NCBI GenBank assembly: GCA_903881265.1 | Contig: CAIRSV010000291.1 | Location: forward strand, 1-5,679 | Direction of reading: 5' to 3' | From: an uncultured Bacteroidota bacterium | Lineage (GTDB): Bacteria > Bacteroidota > Bacteroidia > Chitinophagales > Chitinophagaceae | Length of the DNA stretch: 5,679 bases | Shown: positions 1-5,637 of the stretch, in pieces | How positions within the stretch are numbered: position 1 is the first letter of the stretch | Layout: every line of letters starts with the position of its first letter | Translations under genes and position numbers: made by a program | Notes under the pieces: model-generated | Seen by the model: the letters and a program-made list of their open reading frames with translations, nothing else | The model's database searches: none | Told to the model about the DNA's origin: nothing

Positions 1-168
1 AGAAAGGAAAAAGGTATGACTCAAGTGGAATTAGCTGAAAAGTGTGGAACAACAAAAACGTATATTTCAAGAATAGAAAATAATGCGAGTGACATTAGAC
101 TGTCAACACTAATGAGAATTGTGCATGATGGATTTGGGGGCTTTTTAAAACTTAGTGTCAACTTTTAA
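1..168 (+). CDS. XRE-family helix-turn-helix protein, HigA-like antitoxin (C-terminal part)
   Basis: The reading frame is open from the first base and ends at TAA 166-168, giving 55 residues; the true start lies left of the window. The Met codon at 16 is probably internal, because the in-frame residues before it (RKEKG) fit the helix that precedes the HTH. Visible are helix 2 (TQVELAEKCG), the recognition helix (TKTYISRIEN) and a tail with LSTLMRIV and FGGFLKLSVNF. This tail resembles the C-terminus of HigA-type antitoxins, in which an LSTL..I segment is followed by a Gly-Gly and a short strand. Known role of the family: binds and neutralises a HigB-type mRNA interferase and represses its own operon. 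In HigBA the toxin gene comes first, so it would lie just upstream, unseen. It is convergent with uup. XRE HTH is firm; the antitoxin role is inferred, and an ordinary XRE repressor is the alternative. Confidence 0.75.
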   Translation, partial: RKEKGMTQVELAEKCGTTKTYISRIENNASDIRLSTLMRIVHDGFGGFLKLSVNF

Positions 169-181
169 TCAGCAAGCACGT

Positions 182-212
182 CCCGCTAACACTTTGCAGC
201 AGCAAGTTGGGC
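182..212 (+). repeat. Imperfect hairpin, attC-like or terminator-like
   Basis: Starting 13 nt after the antitoxin stop, CTAAC (186-190) pairs with GTTGG (206-210) and TTGC (194-197) with GCAA (202-205). The loop is AGCA, and three bases (191-193) are unpaired on one side only. The right end reads GTTGGGC (206-212), which fits the GTTRRRY core of integron attC sites; the left end has CTAAC but does not fully match RYYYAAC. CCC (182-184) can also face GGG (209-211). A modestly T-rich stretch follows (TTTGTGGCTTTTC), so an ordinary transcription terminator for the antitoxin gene is the main alternative. The hairpin is seen directly; its function is inferred. Confidence 0.4.
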
Positions 213-293
213 TTTGTGGCTTTTCTATCATTTGTATTTCTAATACGTTTTATGAGTAATCATTTTCTTGCGTATAGCAGCTTGATGGCAACG

Positions 294-324
294 AAAAAAA
301 TTTATGCGATGCAACGCGTATAAA
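294..324 (-). terminator. Probable Rho-independent terminator of uup
   Basis: Read on the minus strand, TTTAT (324-320), a two-base bulge, GCG (317-315), a six-base loop, then CGCATAAA (308-301) form an 8-bp stem, followed at once by seven T residues (300-294). It lies about 70 nt past the uup stop codon and is in the right orientation for it. The stem is AT-rich and bulged, so termination may be weak. Confidence 0.5.
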
Positions 325-392
325 ACAACAATAAGTTTAACACTCAGGTGCGACTTTATTTTTGATATGAAATGTATTAAGGGTCAGAATAA

Positions 393-2318
393 TTACAAAC
401 GCTCGCTTAACTCGAGCCAACGTAATTCTTTTTCTTCAAGCAAGGCGATGATATCAGCGACACGTTTAGCGGCTAGTTGAATTTGATCAAAGTTGATGCC
501 CTCCTTACTCATGTTGATTTCGAGATCTTGTTTTTCTTTTTCTAAAAGTGGCATGTCTTTTTCTAAGGTTTCAAACTCACGTTTCTCATTGTACGAAAGT
601 TTTTGAACAGCGGCTTTAGGTTTTACAATATCTTCTTCGATCGCTACTTGATTGCTACCTGTCAATACCGTCGTGCCAATCATAGCTTGTTTGCCGCCTG
701 CCGTCGACGGTGCGTTGTCTCGTTCTACTTCTTTGATTCGGAATTGCGAATAGTTGCCAGGAAAATCAGAAATGATACCATCACCTTCAAATACAAATAA
801 ATGATCGACTAGCTTATCCATGAAATAACGATCATGACTTACAAGCAAGATACATCCCTGATATTCGAGAAGAAACTCTTCAAGGATTTGTAAGGTTTGT
901 AAATCAAGGTCATTCGTGGGCTCATCGAGTACCAAAAAATTTGGATTCTTGAAAAGTATGCTCAATAATTGCAGTCTTCTTTTTTCGCCACCACTTAATT
1001 TACTGAGGTAGGTATATTGCTGTTCAGATGTAAATGCAAATCGCTCTAGGAATTTGGAGGCACCGAGTTTAGTACCATCAGCCATGGGAAAAAATTCAGC
1101 GTGGTCTTTGACATATTCAATCACTCGTTTGTCTTCCTTGTATTGTAAACCTTCTTGCGAAAAGTGTCCGAATACAACTGTATCGCCATGATTTATTTTG
1201 CCGCTATCGGGCTCTGCTAATTGAAGTGCTATCTGCAGAAAAGTTGATTTACCTACGCCATTTTTACCAACGATGCCAATACGTTCGCCACGCTTGAATG
1301 TATAATCAAATCCATTCAAAATTTTCTTGTCACCGTATGATTTGTGCACCTTCTTCATCTCTAATATCTTACCACCGAGGCGAGTCATTTTAACCTGCAA
1401 TTGTACATCGGTATCGACCGCCTTGTTTTTGGCTCGTTCTTCCACTTCAACAAAAGCATCTTGTCTTGATTTTGATTTGGTCGTTCTCGCTTTGGGTTGC
1501 TTACGCATCCACTCTAACTCCTTTCGGAAAATATTTTTATCTTTTAATAATTCACTTTGTGTGACTTCGATACGATGTGCTTTTTGTTCTAAAAAGTGAC
1601 CATAATTTCCTTTGTGTGTATATACTTTTTCATTATCGATTTCGATAATTTCATTGCATACTTCATCCAGAAAATAGCGATCATGGGTCACCATCAACAA
1701 GGTTACTTTTTGCGCACTCAAAAAATTCTCAAGCCATTCAATCATGCTTACATCAAGATGATTGGTCGGTTCATCCATGATAAGCAGACATTTGCCTGCA
1801 TACAATTCGGTTTCTATCAAGGCTTGAGCGAGTGCAACACGTTTTTTTTGGCCGCCGCTTAATGTCTTAACAAGAGCGTGCAGGTTTGATATTTTTAGTT
1901 TGGTGAGAATCTGTTGTAATTCATTTTCAAAATTCCATGCATCGAGCTCATCCATTTTTGTAAGCAGATAATCAAGCTTGTCGGCATCTTCCTTTCCGCT
2001 TTCGATATATTCTTCATATTCACGCACAAGTTTGACAGTCTCATTTTTCATCGAAAGGATATTGTCCCAAATTGATTTTTCCTCATCGAATTCATTCTCC
2101 TGATGCAGCATGACTAGATTGATATCTTTATGCACCCAAACAGTGCCACTATCGGCGTGGTCTTTTTCAGAGAGAATATTTAGAAGTGTTGATTTGCCGA
2201 ATCCGTTCCGGGCTATCAGTGCAATCTTATCGCCTTCAGAAATGTGGAAGGTGATATTGGAGAAAAGTTTGCGGACGCCAAATGATTTTGAAACGTTTTC
2301 GAGAGTAGCATAATGCAT
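393..2318 (-). CDS. uup: ABC-F family ATPase, Uup type
   Basis: A soluble protein of 641 aa with two ABC ATPase domains and no membrane segment, close to the length of E. coli Uup (about 635 aa). Domain 1: Walker A-like ARNGFGKS (36-43), signature LSGGQ (153-157), Walker B with MDEPTNHLD and catalytic Glu183, H-loop His212. The linker (about 245-310) carries WMRKQPKART and is rich in Lys/Arg, as expected of the ABC-F P-site tRNA-interaction region. Domain 2: Walker A GKNGVGKS (351-358), LSGGE (441-445), LDEPTNDLD with Glu466, His495. TNHLD in domain 1 with TNDLD in domain 2, plus a charged C-terminal coiled coil (about 570-641), point to Uup rather than EttA or an antibiotic-resistance ABC-F. 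Known family role: acts on the ribosome; in E. coli, loss of uup raises precise transposon excision. Oddity: the first Gly of Walker A is Ala36. A terminator-like hairpin upstream separates it from the beta-barrel gene, so it is probably transcribed alone. No clear Shine-Dalgarno precedes the ATG. Confidence 0.95.
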   Translation of the reverse strand: MHYATLENVSKSFGVRKLFSNITFHISEGDKIALIARNGFGKSTLLNILSEKDHADSGTVWVHKDINLVMLHQENEFDEEKSIWDNILSMKNETVKLVREYEEYIESGKEDADKLDYLLTKMDELDAWNFENELQQILTKLKISNLHALVKTLSGGQKKRVALAQALIETELYAGKCLLIMDEPTNHLDVSMIEWLENFLSAQKVTLLMVTHDRYFLDEVCNEIIEIDNEKVYTHKGNYGHFLEQKAHRIEVTQSELLKDKNIFRKELEWMRKQPKARTTKSKSRQDAFVEVEERAKNKAVDTDVQLQVKMTRLGGKILEMKKVHKSYGDKKILNGFDYTFKRGERIGIVGKNGVGKSTFLQIALQLAEPDSGKINHGDTVVFGHFSQEGLQYKEDKRVIEYVKDHAEFFPMADGTKLGASKFLERFAFTSEQQYTYLSKLSGGEKRRLQLLSILFKNPNFLVLDEPTNDLDLQTLQILEEFLLEYQGCILLVSHDRYFMDKLVDHLFVFEGDGIISDFPGNYSQFRIKEVERDNAPSTAGGKQAMIGTTVLTGSNQVAIEEDIVKPKAAVQKLSYNEKREFETLEKDMPLLEKEKQDLEINMSKEGINFDQIQLAAKRVADIIALLEEKELRWLELSERL

Positions 2319-2352
2319 GAGAATATGTGTAACCTTATTTTTTGAAAGAAGG

Positions 2353-2360
2353 CAAATGTC
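2353..2360 (-). promoter_or_regulatory. Possible weak -7 element for uup
   Basis: On the minus strand this reads GACATTTG, one mismatch from the Bacteroidota -7 consensus TAnnTTTG. It lies 34 nt before the uup ATG, which would give a leader of roughly 28 nt. A TTTC sits about 20 nt upstream where TTTG is expected. It lies downstream of the likely terminator of the preceding gene, as a separate uup promoter should. Two mismatches overall make this tentative. Confidence 0.35.
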
Positions 2361-2410
2361 GTTTATTTATCAGAATACCGGAAATGAAAATAAATGGCAT
2401 CCATACAGAA

Positions 2411-2444
2411 ACAACAATGCCGCAATCGTGGAATGATGGCGGCA
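2411..2444 (-). terminator. Probable terminator of the beta-barrel gene
   Basis: TGCCGC (2418-2423) pairs with GCGGCA (2439-2444). Inside, ATC (2425-2427) pairs with GAT (2435-2437) after an A/G mismatch, leaving a seven-base loop. The GC-rich stem stands out from the AT-rich surroundings. On the minus strand it is followed by the T-rich TTGTTGTTT, and it begins 51 nt past the stop of the gene at 2495-3355. The tail is not a clean T-run, so efficiency is uncertain. Confidence 0.5.
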
Positions 2445-2494
2445 GTGTGAAATTGAGTGTTCTAAGTCTAGTTTTTTAGTAAGACCTATTTAAT

Positions 2495-3355
2495 TTATTC
2501 AAAATCGAAGAGGTAATAACGGATACCAAAACTCAAGCCTAGGTTAAACGGATGAGTGGCAGAGCGGTTGTAGTTACTATTGGTCGAACGCATATACTTG
2601 GCATAATTGCCCCAAACGTATCCTACATGTCGTGTGTCTTTTGAGCCTTTTGCGGGTGTGAACACCATTTCGTCATTATTTTCTGAAGAGGAAATTTGGT
2701 ATTCGATTTTCGTTTGTATAAACCATTCGCCGTTTTTGCTATATCGTTTTGAAGCACCTAACGCCATGATAGCACCCCATCCATGACGTTGGTAAGGTCG
2801 GTCACTAATGTTCGATACATAGGAATTTGTGTCGTTATTATATTCGGTAGTAATGGTCTGCTTGGAGATAGTGGTCGTCTGATCGGGATAAACATTTTTA
2901 TCATAGTTTAACGTAGATGTTTCTGAGTAGCCTGTGTTGTACGAATAGAATACACCTAGACTGTAATAAGCTTTTGCTTTTTTATCGTTGCGCGTCTGCA
3001 TACTGAAGATCAACGGAATTTTCAGATACGACATCTTGGTTTTTGCGCTGAAGGTGACTGCATCACCGATTACGGGGTCTTTCCCTTTATAATTTTGATT
3101 GCTAGTGCTGAATGAAAGTCCAGAACTAATTGAAATGCCATTCAGGAATTTACGTCCAAAGTCGAAGCTTACACCAAATCCTGGCGTGATGGCATAGTTC
3201 TGCACGCTATCGGCGTGAAGGTCTTGTGCGTTATATAGGTTTGATTTGTAGACGAAAGCGGATGCTCCTACAAAGGGGCCATACTGTTCGATTTGCGCGA
3301 TTGATTTCAACGAAAAAACAGCAAGCAATAAGACGGATACATATAATTTTTTCAT
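2495..3355 (-). CDS. Outer-membrane beta-barrel protein (PorT-like/OMP_b-brl type)
   Basis: A protein of 286 aa with a signal peptide: MKK, a hydrophobic core (about 5-16) and a likely cleavage site after Ala20 in SIA|Q. This peptide fixes the start codon. The mature part is an alternation of polar and aromatic residues with many Gly, Ser and Tyr, as in transmembrane beta-strands: for example TPGFGVSFDFG (57-67), ISISSGLSFSTS (74-85), AYYSLGVFYSYNTGY (129-143), EWFIQTKIEYQIS (210-222) and the last strand FNLGLSFGIRYYLF (270-283). The segment YLKIPLIF (110-117) resembles the Y-L-x-I-P-L motif common in Bacteroidota PorT/OMP_b-brl barrels. Long polar stretches (about 144-190 and 223-268) would be surface loops. 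The family has no single known function. The gene follows the secreted protein at 3458-4381 on the same strand with a 102-nt gap. The family call is good; the precise role is unknown. Confidence 0.82.
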   Translation of the reverse strand: MKKLYVSVLLLAVFSLKSIAQIEQYGPFVGASAFVYKSNLYNAQDLHADSVQNYAITPGFGVSFDFGRKFLNGISISSGLSFSTSNQNYKGKDPVIGDAVTFSAKTKMSYLKIPLIFSMQTRNDKKAKAYYSLGVFYSYNTGYSETSTLNYDKNVYPDQTTTISKQTITTEYNNDTNSYVSNISDRPYQRHGWGAIMALGASKRYSKNGEWFIQTKIEYQISSSENNDEMVFTPAKGSKDTRHVGYVWGNYAKYMRSTNSNYNRSATHPFNLGLSFGIRYYLFDFE

Positions 3356-3379
3356 TCCACGAAAATAACGGGGAATTTC

Positions 3380-3411
3380 CTGAATTTTAAATTTATCCCA
3401 TTAAAATTTAG
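3380..3411. repeat. AT-rich 11-bp inverted repeat between two secreted-protein genes
   Basis: CTGAATTTTAA (3380-3390) faces TTAAAATTTAG (3401-3411) across a ten-base loop, with one G/T position (3382/3409). It lies 47 nt past the stop codon of the upstream gene and 24 nt before the start codon of the beta-barrel gene. No T-run follows on the minus strand, where the G/T position becomes a C/A mismatch, so it is a poor terminator. It could be an operator, an attenuating structure or chance in AT-rich DNA. Confidence 0.35.
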
Positions 3412-3457
3412 CTGCGTTGCGTGGCTTTGAAATAGATTACGCTTCTTTGGGAACTAT

Positions 3458-4381
3458 TTATTTTGTGACGGCTTTATCCAAAGGAGCTTCACCATCTTTC
3501 AAGATTGTGATTTGAACCACATTCTCATGCATCACCCATTGGTTGCCGTCCCATTCTAATCCGTCATACGTGCCGTCAGGTATATACGTATATTTTTTTG
3601 CAGGATCGCCGATTTGTGATTCGCAATGATCAAAAATAATCTGCTTAGTTTCAGTATCGTAGTTCATAGAAACCTTAGCGCCTTTTTCGTATTCAATCAC
3701 AAGTCGATTGGTTTTTTTTCGTTTGCCGCGATCTAGCACACTAAAAACAGGTGCGCCGAAGACAGCTTGTCCGCGATCATCAATATAAAAGGCATCCACT
3801 ATTTTTCGCTCGCTGTTCATTGAATTGCCATTCCACCCAAATAAGAAATACAGATTCTTGCCATCGACAGGTTTCATCAGCATATTGTAATACATATTGC
3901 CATACCATCTCGAATTACTGAATACTGAATCTTCGGCGCCGCGTATCACTTCTCCCGACACATCGATCAATGGGAGGATATCTCCTTTTTTTGTTTGTAT
4001 AATACCATAATAGCGGCGTTCAACTGAGTTGCGTATGATTTCCCAATTGTAAATTTTAAAGGAGTTGTCAGGTGCTACGAAGATTTTGATCTTCTCACTT
4101 AATTTAGTCAATGCCGCATTGAAAGACCCCGGATTTTTTACCAGTGATTTAAAGACCCTGATAAATTCATAGCTTCCATCAATGCGACTTTCATCAAGTG
4201 AAGAAAAATACATACTGTCGGCTAAAAAGACGAGGGTGTCTTCTATAATTTCAATCTGACTAAGCTGATTGATTGGCTTGTCGTGTATTTGTTGACGAAC
4301 CGGACTAAGATTTTCAAATTCCTGCGCATACAAGGATGATGCGGCAATAATGGCGAAAAAAAGGACAAGTAGTTTTTTCAT
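3458..4381 (-). CDS. Secreted protein of unknown function
   Basis: I do not recognise a named family in this 307-aa protein. It begins with a clear signal peptide: MKK, a hydrophobic stretch (4-17) and probable cleavage in LYA|Q after Ala19. There is no lipobox Cys, so it is exported to the periplasm or beyond rather than lipidated. The mature part is mixed alpha/beta and rather acidic near the N-terminus. The middle has several aromatic-rich strands, such as ERRYYGIIQT (121-130), RWYGNMYYNMLM (158-169) and NLYFLFGWNG (176-185). Near the C-terminus is YIPDGTYDGLEWDGNQWV (266-283). I have the impression that similar hypothetical proteins are widespread in Bacteroidota, but cannot verify it. 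Only one Cys (253) is present, so there is no disulfide. A perfect -7 element lies 21 nt before its ATG. The beta-barrel gene follows on the same strand, so a shared envelope role is possible but unproven. Confidence 0.8.
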   Translation of the reverse strand: MKKLLVLFFAIIAASSLYAQEFENLSPVRQQIHDKPINQLSQIEIIEDTLVFLADSMYFSSLDESRIDGSYEFIRVFKSLVKNPGSFNAALTKLSEKIKIFVAPDNSFKIYNWEIIRNSVERRYYGIIQTKKGDILPLIDVSGEVIRGAEDSVFSNSRWYGNMYYNMLMKPVDGKNLYFLFGWNGNSMNSERKIVDAFYIDDRGQAVFGAPVFSVLDRGKRKKTNRLVIEYEKGAKVSMNYDTETKQIIFDHCESQIGDPAKKYTYIPDGTYDGLEWDGNQWVMHENVVQITILKDGEAPLDKAVTK

Positions 4382-4401
4382 GTCTGAAAATAGATTGGAA
4401 A

Positions 4402-4409
4402 CAAATGTA
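4402..4409 (-). promoter_or_regulatory. Promoter -7 element for the secreted-protein gene
   Basis: On the minus strand this is TACATTTG, a perfect match to the Bacteroidota TAnnTTTG. It lies 21 nt before the ATG at 4381, giving a short leader of about 15 nt. No TTTG or TTG stands at the usual 19-21 nt spacing upstream; that position is instead next to a dyad at 4431-4445. Confidence 0.6.
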
Positions 4410-4430
4410 AGATAAAAAATAAAGCGATGT

Positions 4431-4445
4431 ATTCGAACAGCGAAT
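4431..4445. promoter_or_regulatory. Small dyad near the -33 region of the minus-strand promoter
   Basis: ATTCG (4431-4435) and CGAAT (4441-4445) form an inverted repeat with a five-base spacer, centred at 4438. It overlaps and extends just upstream of where a -33 box should be for the minus-strand -7 element at 4402-4409. Such a position would suit an activator or repressor site, but five-base arms can occur by chance. Confidence 0.25.
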
Positions 4446-4480
4446 GAAGCAAGAAAATGAGGATGGCTAAAAAATCATAG

Positions 4481-4490
4481 ATTGTACAAT
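4481..4490. promoter_or_regulatory. 10-bp perfect palindrome in the divergent intergenic region
   Basis: ATTGTACAAT is self-complementary and lies between the two divergent promoters, 54 nt upstream of the plus-strand -7 element. It could be an operator shared by both genes. Length and AT content do not exclude chance. Confidence 0.25.
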
Positions 4491-4543
4491 GACTTGGCGT
4501 GAATGGGAGAAAAAAATTGTAGGTAAAACTCGATGCAAAGAAA

Positions 4544-4551
4544 TATATTTG
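4544..4551 (+). promoter_or_regulatory. Promoter -7 element for the DHS-like gene
   Basis: TATATTTG matches TAnnTTTG exactly and ends 18 nt before the ATG at 4570, so the leader would be only about 13 nt. The nearest TTG upstream (4517-4519) is 24 nt away, longer than the usual 19-21. The leader is AT-rich with no Shine-Dalgarno. Confidence 0.6.
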
Positions 4552-4569
4552 CCGCCATAAAATTTCAAT

Positions 4570-5544
4570 ATGAGCAAAGGACCTGTTTCGCAATTTATAG
4601 AACACCATTATAGACATTTCAACGCGGCTGCGTTAATGGATGCCGCTAAAGGATATGAAACCCATTTGTTGGAAGGTGGAAAAATGATGATAACGCTCGC
4701 AGGAGCAATGAGTACAGCCGAGTTAGGCATCTCGTTGGCTGAGATGATACGTCAGGATAAAGTGCAGATTATTTCGTGCACAGGTGCTAATCTTGAAGAA
4801 GATATTATGAACTTGGTAGCGCATTCACATTACAAGCGAGTACCTAATTACCGCGATTTAAGTCCGCAAGATGAATGGGATTTGTTAGAAAATCATTACA
4901 ATCGAGTAACGGATACCTGCATCCCAGAAGAAGAAGCATTCCGTCGTTTACAAAAACATATCCATCAGCTTTGGAAAGATGCCGATGATAAAGGAGAACG
5001 TTATTTTCCGCATGAGTTTATGTACAAGATGTTGCTTAGCGGCGTGTTGGAGCAATATTATGAAATCGATCCAAAGGACAGTTGGATGCTAGCAGCGGCG
5101 AAAAAGAACATCCCGATTGTATGCCCAGGATGGGAAGATAGTACAATGGGGAATATCTTCGCATCGTATATTATCAAAAATGAAATGAAGGCAACCACCA
5201 TGAAAAGTGGTATTGAATACATGGTATGGTTGGCCGATTGGTATCGTCATAATAGTGAAGGTAAAGGCGTGGGCTTTTTTCAAATAGGTGGAGGTATTGC
5301 CGGAGATTTTCCAATTTGTGTGGTGCCGATGATGTATCAAGATCTGGAATGGCATGATGTGCCTTTCTGGAGTTATTTCTGTCAGATATCTGATTCGACT
5401 ACATCATATGGGTCATACAGTGGTGCTGTTCCGAATGAGAAAATCACTTGGGGGAAGTTAGATGTGCACACACCAAAGTTTATTGTAGAGAGTGATGCAA
5501 CGATTGTAGCGCCATTAATTTTTGCTTGGATATTGGGTCAATAA
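4570..5544 (+). CDS. Deoxyhypusine synthase-like protein
   Basis: A cytosolic protein of 324 aa with the DHS fold signatures. TGANLEED (71-78) matches the NAD-binding T-[AG]-G-x-x-E-E-D region; CPGWEDSTMGN (185-195) matches the CPALTDGSLGD region; IGGG (239-242) matches the central Gly-rich turn; SGAVPNEKITWGK (284-296) matches the active-site segment, whose last Lys (296) aligns with human Lys329, the residue that carries the aminobutyl imine. ESDATIVAPL (307-316) matches ADASLVFPL. True DHS moves the butylamine part of spermidine to eIF5A, which bacteria lack, so this enzyme must act on something else, perhaps another amine in polyamine metabolism. Several spermidine-binding residues are changed: aligned to the human enzyme, Asp243, His288 and Asp316 become Asn195, Asp246 and Tyr283, whereas Glu323 and Trp327 are kept (Glu290, Trp294). 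The gene is divergent from the secreted-protein gene with its own -7 element; a tRNA gene follows. Family firm, substrate unknown. Confidence 0.9.
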   Translation: MSKGPVSQFIEHHYRHFNAAALMDAAKGYETHLLEGGKMMITLAGAMSTAELGISLAEMIRQDKVQIISCTGANLEEDIMNLVAHSHYKRVPNYRDLSPQDEWDLLENHYNRVTDTCIPEEEAFRRLQKHIHQLWKDADDKGERYFPHEFMYKMLLSGVLEQYYEIDPKDSWMLAAAKKNIPIVCPGWEDSTMGNIFASYIIKNEMKATTMKSGIEYMVWLADWYRHNSEGKGVGFFQIGGGIAGDFPICVVPMMYQDLEWHDVPFWSYFCQISDSTTSYGSYSGAVPNEKITWGKLDVHTPKFIVESDATIVAPLIFAWILGQ

Positions 5545-5582
5545 ATCTTTTAGTAAGTCTGCAAATTTTTGTCAAATGATTT

Positions 5583-5613
5583 TTTGCAATTTTCAATTAA
5601 GCGACTATATTTG
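5583..5613 (+). promoter_or_regulatory. Promoter of tRNA-Gly
   Basis: TTTG (5583-5586), 19 nt, then TATATTTG (5606-5613): an exact match to the Bacteroidota consensus TTTG-N19-TAnnTTTG. Transcription would begin near 5619-5621, leaving a leader of about 18 nt to be removed by RNase P. This is the strongest promoter-like sequence in the window, as expected for a stable RNA gene. Confidence 0.85.
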
Positions 5614-5637
5614 CACTCCCTTAGTTCTTACACACAC

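Noticed and set aside
603..2313. Several plus-strand open frames of 65-90 codons inside uup
   Set aside because: They lie wholly within the well-supported uup gene on the other strand, show no recognisable domains and have no promoter or ribosome-binding context.
2474..2483. TTTTAGTAAG, which also occurs at 5548-5557, as a direct repeat or attachment site
   Set aside because: A 10-base AT-rich match with different flanks; one such coincidence is plausible in an AT-rich window of this size, and no element boundary is seen.
2467..2484. GTCT...AGAC repeat around a T-run after the beta-barrel gene
   Set aside because: Four-base arms with a long loop; the GC-rich hairpin at 2418-2444 is a much better terminator.
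3360..3367. TATTTTCG on the minus strand as a -7 box for the beta-barrel gene
   Set aside because: It has one mismatch at an important position and lies only 4 nt before the ATG, leaving almost no leader; no -33 box stands at the right spacing.
4378..4617. Minus-strand open frame of 79 codons whose stop overlaps the start of the secreted-protein gene (ATGA)
   Set aside because: The overlap looks like translational coupling, but the frame crosses the divergent promoter region and the first 48 nt of the DHS-like gene. Its product is a Phe/Ile-rich low-complexity string, as expected from AT-rich non-coding DNA, and both -7 boxes would lie inside it.
5089..5355. Minus-strand open frame of 88 codons inside the DHS-like gene
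   Set aside because: It is antisense to conserved DHS active-site motifs, and its His/Ile/Thr-rich product has no domain pattern.
5561..5587. GCAAA...TTTGC inverted repeat after the DHS-like gene as a terminator
   Set aside because: Only five outer pairs plus a weak inner ATTT/AAAT. It overlaps the -33 box of the tRNA promoter and has no proper T-run after it.
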